In this document: positions 33,127 to 41,912 of the stretch, piece by piece
Layout: the number at the start of each line of letters is the position of its first letter
Numbering within the stretch: position 1 is the stretch's first letter
Assembly: GCF_020532645.1 (NCBI RefSeq)
Contig: NZ_JAJAUZ010000017.1
Span: 62,001 to 126,000 of the forward strand
Reading direction: 5' to 3'
Length of the DNA stretch: 64,000 nt
Origin: Streptomyces bambusae
Lineage (GTDB): Bacteria; Actinomycetota; Actinomycetes; Streptomycetales; Streptomycetaceae
Made by a program: the position numbers and the translations under genes
The notes under the pieces: generated by a model
Databases searched by the model: none
The model's input: only the letters and a program-made list of their open reading frames with translations
What the model was told of the DNA's origin: nothing

Positions 33127-33975
33127 TCAGTAGCCCCGGTCGTCGGGGATCAGTCCGTGCTCGCGGAGGTATTCCAGCTGGGCCTGGACGGACCACTGGG
33201 CGGCGGGCCACAGCGAGCGGTCGACGTCCGCGTACACGTGGGCGACGACCGCCTCGGGGGTGGTGAGGCCGTTCTCCACGGCCGTTTCCACCTGGGCCAG
33301 CCGGTGCGCCCGGTGCGCCAGGTAGAACTCGACCGCGCCCTGGGCGTCGTCGAGGACCGGGCCGTGGCCGGGCAGGACGGTGTGCACGCCGTCGTCGACG
33401 GTCAGGGAGCGCAGCCGGCGCAGCGAGTCGAGGTAGTCCCCGAGCCTCCCGTCGGGGTGCGCGACGACGGTGGTGCCCCGGCCGAGGATGGTGTCGCCGG
33501 TGAGCACCGCCCGGTCGGCGGGCAGGTGGAAGCAGAGCGAGTCGGCGGTGTGTCCGGGGGTGGGGACCACCCGCATCTCCAGGCCGCCGACCCGGATCAC
33601 GTCCCCGGCGGCCAGGCCCTCGTCGCCGAGGCGCAGCGCCGGGTCGAGGGCCCGTACCTTCGTGCCGGTCAGCTCGGCGAACCGGGCGGCGCCCGCGGAG
33701 TGGTCCGGGTGCCCGTGGGTGAGCAGTGTCAGGGCGACCCGCTTGCCGGCCTTCTCGGCCGTGGCGGCCACCTCGCGCAGGTGCCCCTCGTCCAGCGGGC
33801 CGGGGTCGATGACGACGGCCAGGTCGGAGTCGGGTTCGGAGACGAGCCAGGTGTTGGTGCCGTCCAGGGTCATCGCGGACGGGTTGGGCGCCAGCACGTT
33901 GACCGCGCGGGCGGTGGCCGGCCCGGAGGTGACGGCCCCGCGCGGCTGGCCCGGCAGGGCGGCGGCGTCCGTCAT
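33127..33975 (-). CDS. Metallo-beta-lactamase-fold hydrolase (LACTB2-like)
   Basis: A 282-residue MBL-fold protein. Zinc ligands are visible in LTHGHPDHSAG (about residue 88), VPTPGHTADS (about 141), and the aspartate in VLTGDTILG (about 160), with the final His in VLPGHGPV. A winged-helix-like C-terminal domain resembles LACTB2, a nuclease, but glyoxalase- or lactonase-type activities are possible. ATG 33975 overlaps the stop of the Nudix gene, so the two are coupled. Confidence 0.85.
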   Translation of the reverse strand: MTDAAALPGQPRGAVTSGPATARAVNVLAPNPSAMTLDGTNTWLVSEPDSDLAVVIDPGPLDEGHLREVAATAEKAGKRVALTLLTHGHPDHSAGAARFAELTGTKVRALDPALRLGDEGLAAGDVIRVGGLEMRVVPTPGHTADSLCFHLPADRAVLTGDTILGRGTTVVAHPDGRLGDYLDSLRRLRSLTVDDGVHTVLPGHGPVLDDAQGAVEFYLAHRAHRLAQVETAVENGLTTPEAVVAHVYADVDRSLWPAAQWSVQAQLEYLREHGLIPDDRGY

Positions 33976-34895
33976 GCGGCACCTCCGCCGGGCCGGACCC
34001 GCTTGGTGAACTCGTCGTGCCCGGGCCAGCTCAGCACCAGCTCGCCGTTCTCCAGCGAGGCCTCGGCGAGCACCGGCGTGAGGTCCTGTCCGGCGGCGGC
34101 CGCGAGGGCGTCGGCGGCGGTGCCGTACGGCTCCAGGGAGCGCAGGGTGGCGATGGTCGGCGGCATCATCAGCAGCTCGCCCTTGTCGTAGCCGTCGGCG
34201 GCGTCCGCGGGCCGGGTCCAGACCGTGCGGTCGGCCTCGGTGGACACGTTCCGGGTGCGCTGCCCTTCGGGCAGGGCGGCGACGAAGAACCAGGTGTCGT
34301 ATCTGCGGGGCTCGAACTCGGGCGTGATCCAGCGGGCCCACCCGGCCAGCAGGTCGGAGCGGAGCAGCAGCCCGCGCCGGTCGAGGAACTCCGCGAAGGA
34401 CAGGTCCCGGGCGACGAGGGCCTGCCGGTCGGCCTCCCAGTCCTCGCCGGTGGTGTCGCTGACCACGGTGCCGGCGGTGGGCCCGGCGAGCAGCACGCCG
34501 GCCTCCTCGAACATCTCGCGGACGGCCGCGCAGACCAGGGCCTGGGCGCCCTTGGTGTCGGTGCCGAGGCGTTCGGCCCAGGCGTCCAGGCCGGGTCCGG
34601 CCCAGCCGACGAGGTGGTCGTCGTCGCGCGGGTCGACCCCGCCGCCGGGGTAGGCGTACGCGCCGCCGGCGAAGGCCATCGAAGAACGGCGGCGCAGCAT
34701 GTGGACCGCGGGGCCGTCGGGGGTGTCGCGCAGCAGCATGACCGTGGCGGCGCGCCGGGGGGCGACGGGGGTGAGGGTTCCGGCGGCGAGGGCGCGGATC
34801 CGGTCGGGCCACTCCGGGGGGTACCACTGGCCCCCGGCGGTGGTCCCGCCCGTGGCGGCCGGCCCCTGCGCGTGTCCGTTCTGACCATTCGGCAT
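33972..34895 (-). CDS. Nudix hydrolase (NUDT19-like)
   Basis: A 307-residue Nudix-family protein. It has the large insertion typical of NUDT19-type members: the Gly stretch (AYPGGGVDPRDDD) is separated from the glutamates of the Nudix box (ALVCAAVREMFEEAGVLLA) by about 40 residues. Family members hydrolyse CoA-type pyrophosphates, but the activity here is not fixed. The first 25 residues are low complexity. It is first in a two-gene operon with the MBL hydrolase. Confidence 0.8.
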   Translation of the reverse strand: MPNGQNGHAQGPAATGGTTAGGQWYPPEWPDRIRALAAGTLTPVAPRRAATVMLLRDTPDGPAVHMLRRRSSMAFAGGAYAYPGGGVDPRDDDHLVGWAGPGLDAWAERLGTDTKGAQALVCAAVREMFEEAGVLLAGPTAGTVVSDTTGEDWEADRQALVARDLSFAEFLDRRGLLLRSDLLAGWARWITPEFEPRRYDTWFFVAALPEGQRTRNVSTEADRTVWTRPADAADGYDKGELLMMPPTIATLRSLEPYGTAADALAAAAGQDLTPVLAEASLENGELVLSWPGHDEFTKRVRPGGGAA

Positions 34896-35011
34896 GGCCG
34901 GATGCTACGGCCATCCGCCCCGATGTTCGAGGGGGTGCCGGGCGGTTCCCGCCCACTTCAGGACGCCGGCGGGCCCGCGCCGGGGCGTCCCGCACGCCCC
35001 CGGGACGCACG

Positions 35012-35043
35012 ACGGCGCCGGACCCGTGGGGGTCCGGCGCCGT
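35012..35043 (-). terminator. Terminator of the RidA operon
   Basis: A 14-bp perfect stem (35012-35025 with 35030-35043, loop 4 nt) lies 30 bp past the RidA stop in the direction of transcription. Confidence 0.8.
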
Positions 35044-35072
35044 GCGGTGGTCCGGTGTCCGGGCCGGCTGCG

Positions 35073-35537
35073 TCAGCCGGCCACCTCGACCTGGAACTCG
35101 ACCTCGACCGGGGCGTCCAGCGGCAGCACCGCGACGCCGACGGCGCTGCGGGCGTGCACGCCCTTCTCGCCGAGGATCTCGCCGAGCAGCTCGCTGGCGC
35201 CGTTGAGGACGCCGGGCTGGCCGGTGAAGTCGGGGGCGGAGGCCACGAAGCCGACTACCTTGACGATGCGCACGATCTTGTCGAGGTCACCGATGACCGA
35301 CTTGACGGCGGCCAGGCCGTTCAGCGCGCAGGTGGCGGCGAGCTCCTTGGCCTGCTCGGCGGAGACCTCGGCGCCGACCTTGCCGGTCAGCGGCAGCTTG
35401 CCCTGCACCATCGGGAGCTGGCCCGCGGTGTAGACGTAGGCGCCCGAGCGGACGGCCGGCTGGTAGCTGGCGAGCGGCGGGACGACCTCGGGGAGGGTCA
35501 GGCCGAGCTCGGCCAGCCTCGACTCGACGGCGCTCAT
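35073..35537 (-). CDS. RidA-family reactive-imine deaminase
   Basis: A 154-residue RidA/YjgF-like protein that hydrolyses enamine/imine intermediates from PLP enzymes. The substrate-carboxylate arginine lies in VHARSAVGVAVLPLDAPVEV (the ARSAVG motif), and the trimer-core VYTAGQLPM is near residue 40. It is about 25 residues longer than RidA at the N-terminus, as in the actinobacterial subgroup. ATG 35537 overlaps the DUF4177 stop by 4 nt. Confidence 0.88.
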   Translation of the reverse strand: MSAVESRLAELGLTLPEVVPPLASYQPAVRSGAYVYTAGQLPMVQGKLPLTGKVGAEVSAEQAKELAATCALNGLAAVKSVIGDLDKIVRIVKVVGFVASAPDFTGQPGVLNGASELLGEILGEKGVHARSAVGVAVLPLDAPVEVEFQVEVAG

Positions 35538-35692
35538 GCCTTCTCCCGCTTCAGGTAGGCGACGAGCTGCTCCGGGTTGTTCGGGCCGGGCACGACCTGG
35601 ACGAGCTCCCAGCCGTCCTCGCCCCAGGTGTCGAGGATCTGCTTGGTGGCGTGGACGAGCAGCGGGACCGTCGCGTATTCGAACTTCTTCAT
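35534..35692 (-). CDS. DUF4177 small protein
   Basis: A 52-residue protein of the DUF4177 family (MKKFEYATVPL at the start, then GEDGWELVQVV and a C-terminal AYLKREKA). It is too short for many gene callers but is conserved upstream of RidA in Streptomyces and translationally coupled to it. No function is known. It is divergent from the ArsA-like operon with 78 bp between. Confidence 0.82.
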   Translation of the reverse strand: MKKFEYATVPLLVHATKQILDTWGEDGWELVQVVPGPNNPEQLVAYLKREKA

Positions 35693-35758
35693 GCAGGGGA
35701 GCGTAGCCCCTGCGGTGCGGTCATCGAGACCTCGTGCACGCCCGGCGGAGCGAGTGGT

Positions 35759-35764
35759 TAGGCT
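35759..35764 (+). promoter_or_regulatory. -10 box of the ArsA-like operon, leaderless
   Basis: TAGGCT is followed by 6 nt and then the GTG start codon at 35771, with no ribosome site. This arrangement predicts a leaderless mRNA for the first ArsA-like gene. Confidence 0.6.
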
Positions 35765-35770
35765 CGGTGC

Positions 35771-36751
35771 GTGAGCAGGCTCCAGGTGGTCAGCGGCAAG
35801 GGCGGCACCGGTAAGACCACGGTCGCCGCGGCACTCGCGCTCGCCCTCGCGACCGAGGGCCGGCGGACCCTCCTCGTGGAGGTCGAGGGCCGGCAGGGCA
35901 TCGCGCAGCTCTTCGGTACGGAGGCACTGCCGTACGAGGAGCGGAAGATCGCGGTGGCGCCGGGGGGCGGTGAGGTGTTCGCCCTGGCCATCGATGCCGA
36001 ACGGGCGCTCCTCGACTACCTCCAGATGTTCTACAAGCTGGGGTCGGCGGGCCGGGCGCTGAAGAAGCTCGGCGCCATCGACTTCGCCACCACGATCGCG
36101 CCGGGCCTGCGGGACGTGCTGCTGACGGGCAAGGCGTGCGAGGCGGTGCGGCGTACGGACAAGGCGGGCCGGTACGTCTACGACCACGTCGTGATGGACG
36201 CGCCGCCGACGGGCCGGGTGACCCGGTTCCTGAACGTGAACGACGAGGTGGCGGGGCTGGCCCGGATCGGGCCGATCCACCATCAGGCGCAGGCCGTCAT
36301 GAAGGTGCTGAAGTCCCCTCAGACGGCGGTGCACCTGGTCACCCTGCTGGAGGAGATGCCGGTCCAGGAGACCGCGGACGGCCGGGCCGAGCTGGCGGAG
36401 GCGGGTCTTCCGCTGGGTCGGGTGATCGTCAACATGGTCCGCCCGCACCACCTCGACGAGGCGGCGCTGCAGGCGGCCGCGGGCAAGCAGCGGGCCGGGG
36501 TGGCGCAGGCGCTGTCCCGGGCCGGGCTGGGCGGGGCGCGCCGTGGCGGTCTCGCGGAGCGGCTGGTGGACCCGCTGCTGGAGCAGGCCGCGGAGCACGC
36601 GGAGCGGGTCGGGCTGGAGCGGGCGCAGCGCGCGGTGCTGGACGGGCTCGGGGTGTCGACGTACGAACTGCCGCTGCTCGGCCGGGGGATGGACCTCGCC
36701 GGGCTGTACGAGCTGGCCACGGAGCTGCGGAAGCAGGTGAGCGCCGAGTGA
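35771..36751 (+). CDS. ArsA/GET3-family ATPase, first of pair
   Basis: A 326-residue P-loop ATPase. The P-loop is VSGKGGTGKTTVAAA (about residues 7-21), with switch-like VVMDAPPTGRVTRFL near 140. It belongs to the ArsA/Get3 superfamily that in actinobacteria occurs as two neighbouring genes next to wblA and a class A PBP; arsenite-binding cysteines are absent, so arsenic export is unlikely. The pair probably forms a heterodimer. GTG start, leaderless. The stop overlaps the next GTG by 4 nt. Confidence 0.87.
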   Translation: MSRLQVVSGKGGTGKTTVAAALALALATEGRRTLLVEVEGRQGIAQLFGTEALPYEERKIAVAPGGGEVFALAIDAERALLDYLQMFYKLGSAGRALKKLGAIDFATTIAPGLRDVLLTGKACEAVRRTDKAGRYVYDHVVMDAPPTGRVTRFLNVNDEVAGLARIGPIHHQAQAVMKVLKSPQTAVHLVTLLEEMPVQETADGRAELAEAGLPLGRVIVNMVRPHHLDEAALQAAAGKQRAGVAQALSRAGLGGARRGGLAERLVDPLLEQAAEHAERVGLERAQRAVLDGLGVSTYELPLLGRGMDLAGLYELATELRKQVSAE

Positions 36752-38013
36752 GCGGGACGGTGACGGCGGTGCTGGGGACGGACGCCCCGGCGCGGCTGGA
36801 GGTGGACCGGCTGCTGGACGATCCGCAGACGCGGATCGTGGTGTGCTGCGGGTCGGGCGGGGTCGGGAAGACGACGACGGCTGCGGCGCTGGGGGTGCGG
36901 GCGGCCGAGCGGGGCCGGCGGGTGGTCGTGCTGACGATCGATCCGGCGCGGCGGCTGGCGCAGTCGATGGGAATCGACTCGCTCGACAACACGCCCCGGC
37001 GGGTCGCGGGGGTGGGTGGCTCCGGTGGGGCGTCCGGTGGTGGCGAGCTGCACGCGATGATGCTCGACATGAAGCGGACGTTCGACGAGATCGTCGAGGC
37101 GCACGCGGATGCGGAGCGGTCCCGGGCGATCCTGGAGAACCCCTTCTACCAGTCGCTGTCGGCGGGCTTCGCCGGTACGCAGGAGTACATGGCCATGGAG
37201 AAGCTGGGCCAGCTCCGGGCGCGGGACGACTGGGACCTGATCATCGTGGACACGCCGCCGAGCCGGTCGGCGCTGGACTTCCTGGACGCCCCGAAGCGGC
37301 TGGGGTCGTTCCTGGACGGCAAGTTCATCCGGGTGCTGATGGCGCCGGCGAAGGTGGGCGGCCGGGCCGGGATGAAGTTCCTGAACGTCGGCATGTCGAT
37401 GATGACCGGCACGCTGAGCAAGGTGATGGGCGGGCAGCTCCTCAAGGACGTGCAGACGTTCGTGGCCGCGATGGACACGATGTTCGGCGGCTTCCGGACC
37501 CGCGCGGACGCGACGTACCGGCTGCTGCAGGCGCCCGGTACGGCGTTCCTCGTGGTGGCGGCGCCCGAGCCGGACGCGCTGCGCGAGGCGGCGTACTTCG
37601 TCGAGCGGCTGGCCGCGGAAGACATGCCGCTGGCCGGGCTGGTGCTCAACCGGGTGCACGGCAGCGGTGCCGTGCAGCTCTCGGCGGAGCGGGCGCTGGC
37701 CGCTGCAGAGAATCTTGACGAAGGCGGCATTGTGGATCAGGAGCCAGGGAAAGCTGGTGTGCGTGGCTCCGGCACCACTCCCGAGGACGGCTCCCCCGCC
37801 GCCGTGGACGAGATCACCGCCGGGCTGCTGCGCCTGCACGCCGAACGCATGCAGGTGATCGCACGCGAACAGCAGACGCGCGACCGCTTCACCTCGCTGC
37901 ATCCCGAAGTGGCGGTGGCCGAAGTGGCCGCCCTGCCCGGCGATGTGCACGACCTCGCCGGGCTGCGGGCCATCGGTGACCGTCTCGCGGCCGGCGGTCC
38001 GGCCGGAGTGTGA
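36748..38013 (+). CDS. ArsA/GET3-family ATPase, second of pair
   Basis: A 421-residue P-loop ATPase. The P-loop is CGSGGVGKTTTAAAL (about residues 34-48), followed by LTIDPARRLAQS and the DTPPSRSALDFLDAP switch near 172. A Gly/Ser insert (GGSGGASGGGE) sits near residue 92. The mid-region with several hydrophobic helices (FLNVGMSMMTGTLSKVMGGQ) could bind a helical substrate, as Get3 does. GTG start overlaps the first ATPase stop, so both are made together. Client unknown. Confidence 0.87.
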   Translation: MSGTVTAVLGTDAPARLEVDRLLDDPQTRIVVCCGSGGVGKTTTAAALGVRAAERGRRVVVLTIDPARRLAQSMGIDSLDNTPRRVAGVGGSGGASGGGELHAMMLDMKRTFDEIVEAHADAERSRAILENPFYQSLSAGFAGTQEYMAMEKLGQLRARDDWDLIIVDTPPSRSALDFLDAPKRLGSFLDGKFIRVLMAPAKVGGRAGMKFLNVGMSMMTGTLSKVMGGQLLKDVQTFVAAMDTMFGGFRTRADATYRLLQAPGTAFLVVAAPEPDALREAAYFVERLAAEDMPLAGLVLNRVHGSGAVQLSAERALAAAENLDEGGIVDQEPGKAGVRGSGTTPEDGSPAAVDEITAGLLRLHAERMQVIAREQQTRDRFTSLHPEVAVAEVAALPGDVHDLAGLRAIGDRLAAGGPAGV

Positions 38014-38023
38014 CGCCGCCGGT

Positions 38024-38374
38024 CTACCCGGCGGCTGCGTACGTCTCGTACGCGATCTCTGCGTCGGATTCGACGTCCACGCTCAGGATGCCCGTGCTGC
38101 GCTCGTATTCCGAGCGTGCGGTTTCGAGCAGCCTGCGCCAGGAGGTGACCGTGGGACGCCGGCGTAGCAGTGCCCGCCGTTCCCGCTCGGTCATACCGCC
38201 CCACACGCCGAACTCGACGCGGTTGTCGAGCGCGTCCGCCAGGCATTCCGTGCGCACCGGGCAACCGGTGCACACCGCCTTGGCCCTGTTTTGCGCTGCA
38301 CCTTGAACGAACAGTTCATCCGGATCGGTAGTGCGGCAGGCTGCCTGCGCACTCCAGTCGGTAACCCAGCCCAT
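38024..38374 (-). CDS. wblA: WhiB-like regulator WblA
   Basis: A 116-residue WhiB-family Fe-S protein, nearly identical in layout to Streptomyces WblA (SCO3579), which promotes sporulation and represses antibiotic clusters. Four cysteines bind a 4Fe-4S cluster (AAC near 13, then VCTGC and EC), followed by the GVWGG turn and a basic C-terminal region (RRALLRRRP) for DNA binding. ATG 38374 was chosen as the conserved MGWVTDW start. A long untranslated region lies upstream. It could repress the gene cluster at the right of this window. Confidence 0.95.
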   Translation of the reverse strand: MGWVTDWSAQAACRTTDPDELFVQGAAQNRAKAVCTGCPVRTECLADALDNRVEFGVWGGMTERERRALLRRRPTVTSWRRLLETARSEYERSTGILSVDVESDAEIAYETYAAAG

Positions 38375-39003
38375 CTCGGCGCCGTCCTCTCCCGAATCGA
38401 GGCTCCCCCACGGCGGCAGCGGCATATTCACCGCTGCCAGTTGAGGACGTTACGGAAGGCGAGGACAGCGCAACACCCCCGACGGGCCCAATCTTGAATG
38501 GTCCGAACGGACTATGCGTAAGCGGCAGATCACCCGACGGAGTGACCGCAGGACATGCCGGACCGTTCGGGCGATCCGGTACACACCACTCAACCCGGCG
38601 GGGGTGCCGATGGTGACGTCCGGAGGAATCGGACATCAGTCCACCCTTTTCGGGAAGGGTGAAAGTCGCATCGAGGGGTTGATGTACGGCGGCGGTGCTG
38701 TGACAGTTGGGAGCAGCTCAGGCCAAGGCTGATGTCCTTGCGTGACGCATGCCTGCGCGCGGGGAAGAGGCGCGCCTTCACGTCTGCACGGCGCTCTCGC
38801 CTTGCAGTGTCACAACAGGGGCCGTCAAGCCGTGGCCACAACTGAACCTCTTGTCACTATAGGCATGCGGCAGCCTCCTGTCCGGCGAACGCGGAAATGC
38901 CCCGCCTGCCATCGGTATGAAATTAGGCAATTCAGACATTCACTCCCGCGGAGGCCCCTCCCATACACGTGGGTCCGGCAGCGGAGAACGTAGGCTTCCC
39001 TCC
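38375..39003. promoter_or_regulatory. Long divergent region between wblA and the PBP gene
   Basis: These 629 bp hold no convincing gene. They include the wblA promoter and long leader, a short dyad GTCCGAACGGAC (38498-38509), several AT-richer blocks, and at the right end the -10 box of the PBP gene. wblA is known for complex developmental control, so the length is not surprising. Confidence 0.6.
38991..38996 (+). promoter_or_regulatory. -10 box of the PBP gene, leaderless
   Basis: TAGGCT is followed by 7 nt and the ATG at 39004. No ribosome site is present, so the mRNA is probably leaderless. Confidence 0.6.
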
Positions 39004-41280
39004 ATGCCAAAGAAGCGCTCGGGCGGAGGGCTCACGGGGAGCCAGCAGGCCGCCAAGTTCCTCGGGGTCTCCGTTCTCTCCGGAGTCGTGCTGGCCGGTA
39101 TCGCGATCCCCGCCGCGGGCGCGCTCGGCCTGGCGGCCAAGGGCACCGTCGAGGGGTTCGACGAGATCCCCGCCAACCTGAAGACGCCGCCGCTGAGTGA
39201 GCGCACCACCATCCTGGACGCCGAGGGCGGGCTGATCGCCCAGGTCTACTCGCGCGACCGGAAGGTGGTCCCGCTGACGGCCATCTCCCCGTACATGCAG
39301 AAGGCGATCGTCGCCATCGAGGACTCGCGCTTCTACGAGCACGGCGCGATCGACCTCAAGGGCATCCTGCGCGCGGTCAACCGCAACGCGCAGGAGGGCG
39401 GCGCGGCTCAGGGTGCGTCCACCCTGACCCAGCAGTACGTGAAGAACGTCTTCGTGGAGGAGGCCGGCGACGACCCGGCCAAGGTCGCCGAGGCCCAGCA
39501 GAAGAGCCTGGGGCGCAAGGTCCGCGAGCTGAAGTACGCGATCCAGGTCGAGGAAGAGCTCGGCAAGAAGAAGATCCTGGAGAACTACCTCAACATCACG
39601 TTCTTCGGGCAGCAGGCGTACGGCATCGAGTCCGCCTCGCAGCGCTACTTCAGCAAGCGCGCCAAGGACCTGACGCTGCCGGAGTCGGCCCTGCTGGCCG
39701 GCCTGGTGCAGTCGCCGAGCCGGTACGACCCCGTGAACGACACGGAGGAAGCGACCAAGCGGCGCAACACCGTGCTCCAGCGAATGGCCGACATAAAGGA
39801 CATCTCGCAGGCCGAGGCGGACCAGGCGAAGGCCGCGCCGATCAAGCTGAAGGTCACCAAGCCCAAGAACGGCTGCATCACGGCCGTCAGCGGCGCCGGC
39901 TTCTTCTGCGACTACGTGCGCGCGACGTTCCTCACCAACCCGGTCTTCGGGAAGACGAAGGAGGAGCGGGCCAAGATCTGGAACCAGGGCGGCCTGACCG
40001 TCCGGACCACCCTGGACCCGCAGTCCCAGGAGTCCGTGAACTCCTCCATCAAGGACCACGTCTACCAGAACGACAAGGTCGCGACGGCCGTGACGCTGGT
40101 GCAGCCCGGCACCGGCCGCGTGCTCGCGATGGGCCAGTCCCGCCCGTACGGCTTCGGCACCAACGAGACGCAGATCAACTTCTCCGTGGACCGCAAGCTG
40201 GGCGGCTCGAACTTCGGCTTCCCGACCGGTTCGACGTTCAAGCCGTTCGTCGCGGCCGCCGCCCTGGAGCGCGGCATGCCGGCGACGAAGGTGTACGGGT
40301 CCCCGTTCGAGATGGAGTACCCGAGCCCCGTCCAGACCTGTGACGGAAACCCGTGGGTCAACACCAACGGCGAGCGGGTGCCCAACGAGTCGGAGTCCGA
40401 GGTCGGCCCGTACGCGATGAAGGAGGCCATGGCCAAGTCGGTCAACACGTACTTCGTGGAGATGATCGGCGAGATGGGCCTGTGCCCCCTGAAGGAGATG
40501 ACCGACAAGCTCCGCGTCGTCCGCGCCGACGGCAAGAAGCTCCCGGACAGCCCGGCCATCTCGCTCGGCACCGAGGGCATGTCCCCGCTGACCATGGCCA
40601 ACGCGTACGCGACCTTCGCCAACCGCGGCACCTACTGCTCGCCCGTCGCCATCGAGTCGATCACCGACTCCCGCGGCAACGCGCTGCGGGTGCCGAAGTC
40701 GAAGTGCGAGCGGGTGATGACGGAGAAGACCGCCGACACCGTCAACACGCTGCTGCTGGGCGTGGTCGACTCCGGCACCGGCCTGTCGGCCGGCCTGTCC
40801 GACCGCGACAGCGCGGGCAAGACCGGTACCACCGACTCCCGGCACAACGCCTGGTACGTCGGCTACACGCCCAACATGGCGGGCGCCACCTGGGTCGGCT
40901 CGCCCGGCGACCACCAGGTCCCGATGGAGAACATCAACATCGGCGGCCAGTACTACGACAAGGTCTACGGTGGCGGGCTGCCCGGCCCGATCTGGAAGGA
41001 CGCGGTGTCCGGCGCGCTGGCCGGCCGCGAGTCGCCCAGCTTCACGACGGTGCACATCCCCGACATGACCAAGCCGGCGCCCGGCGGCAAGGGCAAGCCG
41101 GGCAAGACCCGCAAGCCCGGCAAGGGCCGCGGCGGCGACGGCAAGCCGGGCGACCGGCCCGGTGCGGACGCGGGCGGCCTGGCGGCCGGCGCGACCGGCG
41201 GCGAGGACGGCGACACCGGCGGGGTCACCCTGCCGGAGCTGCCGGGCGTGCCGGGGCTGCCGGGTGGGGCGAACGGGTGA
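39004..41280 (+). CDS. Class A penicillin-binding protein (PBP1A-like)
   Basis: A 758-residue bifunctional peptidoglycan synthase. One membrane helix lies near residues 22-45. The glycosyltransferase domain shows EDSRFYEHGAID, QGASTLTQQYVKN and KKKILENYLNITFFGQQAYG (about 90-210). The transpeptidase has GSTFKPF (active Ser about 412), SVN (about 480) and KTGTT (about 607). The C-terminal 70 residues are Gly/Lys/Pro-rich (GKPGKTRKPGKGRGG) and outside the cell. It builds cell wall at tips or spores. The ATG 39004 fits a leaderless promoter; upstream frame has no homology. Confidence 0.94.
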   Translation: MPKKRSGGGLTGSQQAAKFLGVSVLSGVVLAGIAIPAAGALGLAAKGTVEGFDEIPANLKTPPLSERTTILDAEGGLIAQVYSRDRKVVPLTAISPYMQKAIVAIEDSRFYEHGAIDLKGILRAVNRNAQEGGAAQGASTLTQQYVKNVFVEEAGDDPAKVAEAQQKSLGRKVRELKYAIQVEEELGKKKILENYLNITFFGQQAYGIESASQRYFSKRAKDLTLPESALLAGLVQSPSRYDPVNDTEEATKRRNTVLQRMADIKDISQAEADQAKAAPIKLKVTKPKNGCITAVSGAGFFCDYVRATFLTNPVFGKTKEERAKIWNQGGLTVRTTLDPQSQESVNSSIKDHVYQNDKVATAVTLVQPGTGRVLAMGQSRPYGFGTNETQINFSVDRKLGGSNFGFPTGSTFKPFVAAAALERGMPATKVYGSPFEMEYPSPVQTCDGNPWVNTNGERVPNESESEVGPYAMKEAMAKSVNTYFVEMIGEMGLCPLKEMTDKLRVVRADGKKLPDSPAISLGTEGMSPLTMANAYATFANRGTYCSPVAIESITDSRGNALRVPKSKCERVMTEKTADTVNTLLLGVVDSGTGLSAGLSDRDSAGKTGTTDSRHNAWYVGYTPNMAGATWVGSPGDHQVPMENINIGGQYYDKVYGGGLPGPIWKDAVSGALAGRESPSFTTVHIPDMTKPAPGGKGKPGKTRKPGKGRGGDGKPGDRPGADAGGLAAGATGGEDGDTGGVTLPELPGVPGLPGGANG

Positions 41281-41293
41281 GCTGAGACGTGCG

Positions 41294-41338
41294 AAAGGGG
41301 AGGGCCCGGCCGTGGATCACGGCCGGGCCCTCCCCTTT
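41294..41338. terminator. Bidirectional terminator, PBP / GatB-YqeY
   Basis: A 21-bp perfect stem (41294-41314 with 41318-41338) starts with AAA and ends with TTT, giving T-runs in both directions. It sits between two convergent genes. Confidence 0.9.
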
Positions 41339-41382
41339 GCCTTCGTCTTCACCCGCTGTCCCTGCCGCAGGCTTTGCCCGTT

Positions 41383-41844
41383 TCAGGAGAGGAGCTGCTT
41401 CACGACGGCGGCGACGCGGCCGCCCTCGGCCAGCCCGGCCACCTTCGGGTTCACGATCTTCATGACGGCACCCATGGCCCGCGGCCCCTCGGCACCCGCC
41501 GCCTTGGCCTCCTCGACGGCCGCCGCCACGATCGCCTGCAGCTCGTCGTCGGACAGCTGCTTCGGCAGGTACTCGGCCAGCACCTCGCCCTCGGCGGTCT
41601 CACGCTCGGACTGCTCGGGACGGCCGCCCTGGGCGAAGGCGTCGGACGCCTCGCGGCGCTTCTTCGCCTCCTTGGCGATCACCTTGAGGATCTCGTCGTC
41701 GGAGAGCTCGCGCGCGACCTTGCCCGCGACCTCCTCCTTGGTGATCGCGGCGAGGGTCAGCCGGAGCGTGGACGAGCGCAGCTCGTCGCGCGCCTTGATG
41801 GCGGTGGTGAGGTCTTCCTGGAGCTTGGCCTTGAGCGTGGTCAT
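41383..41844 (-). CDS. GatB/YqeY-domain protein
   Basis: A 153-residue helical YqeY-family protein (TLKAKLQEDLTTAIKARD at the start; KVIAKEAKKRREA in the middle; MGAVMKIVNPKVAGLAEGG near the end). The domain is shared with the tail of amidotransferase subunit GatB and with a domain of glutaminyl-tRNA synthetase, where it binds tRNA. The free protein has no settled function. ATG 41844 gives the family's usual MTTLK start; ATG 41850 is an alternative. Divergent from the phosphoesterase gene. Confidence 0.88.
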   Translation of the reverse strand: MTTLKAKLQEDLTTAIKARDELRSSTLRLTLAAITKEEVAGKVARELSDDEILKVIAKEAKKRREASDAFAQGGRPEQSERETAEGEVLAEYLPKQLSDDELQAIVAAAVEEAKAAGAEGPRAMGAVMKIVNPKVAGLAEGGRVAAVVKQLLS

Positions 41845-41912
41845 GGCCATGAGTCTGCCAGGTGCCGGGCGGATGGCGCCTACCGGTTTTCCGTGTCTGC
41901 GACCATGGGGGC

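Noticed and set aside
38854..38864. CACTATAGG resembling a phage T7 promoter
   Set aside because: Only the 3' half matches; the upstream TAATACGACT part is absent, so it is chance.
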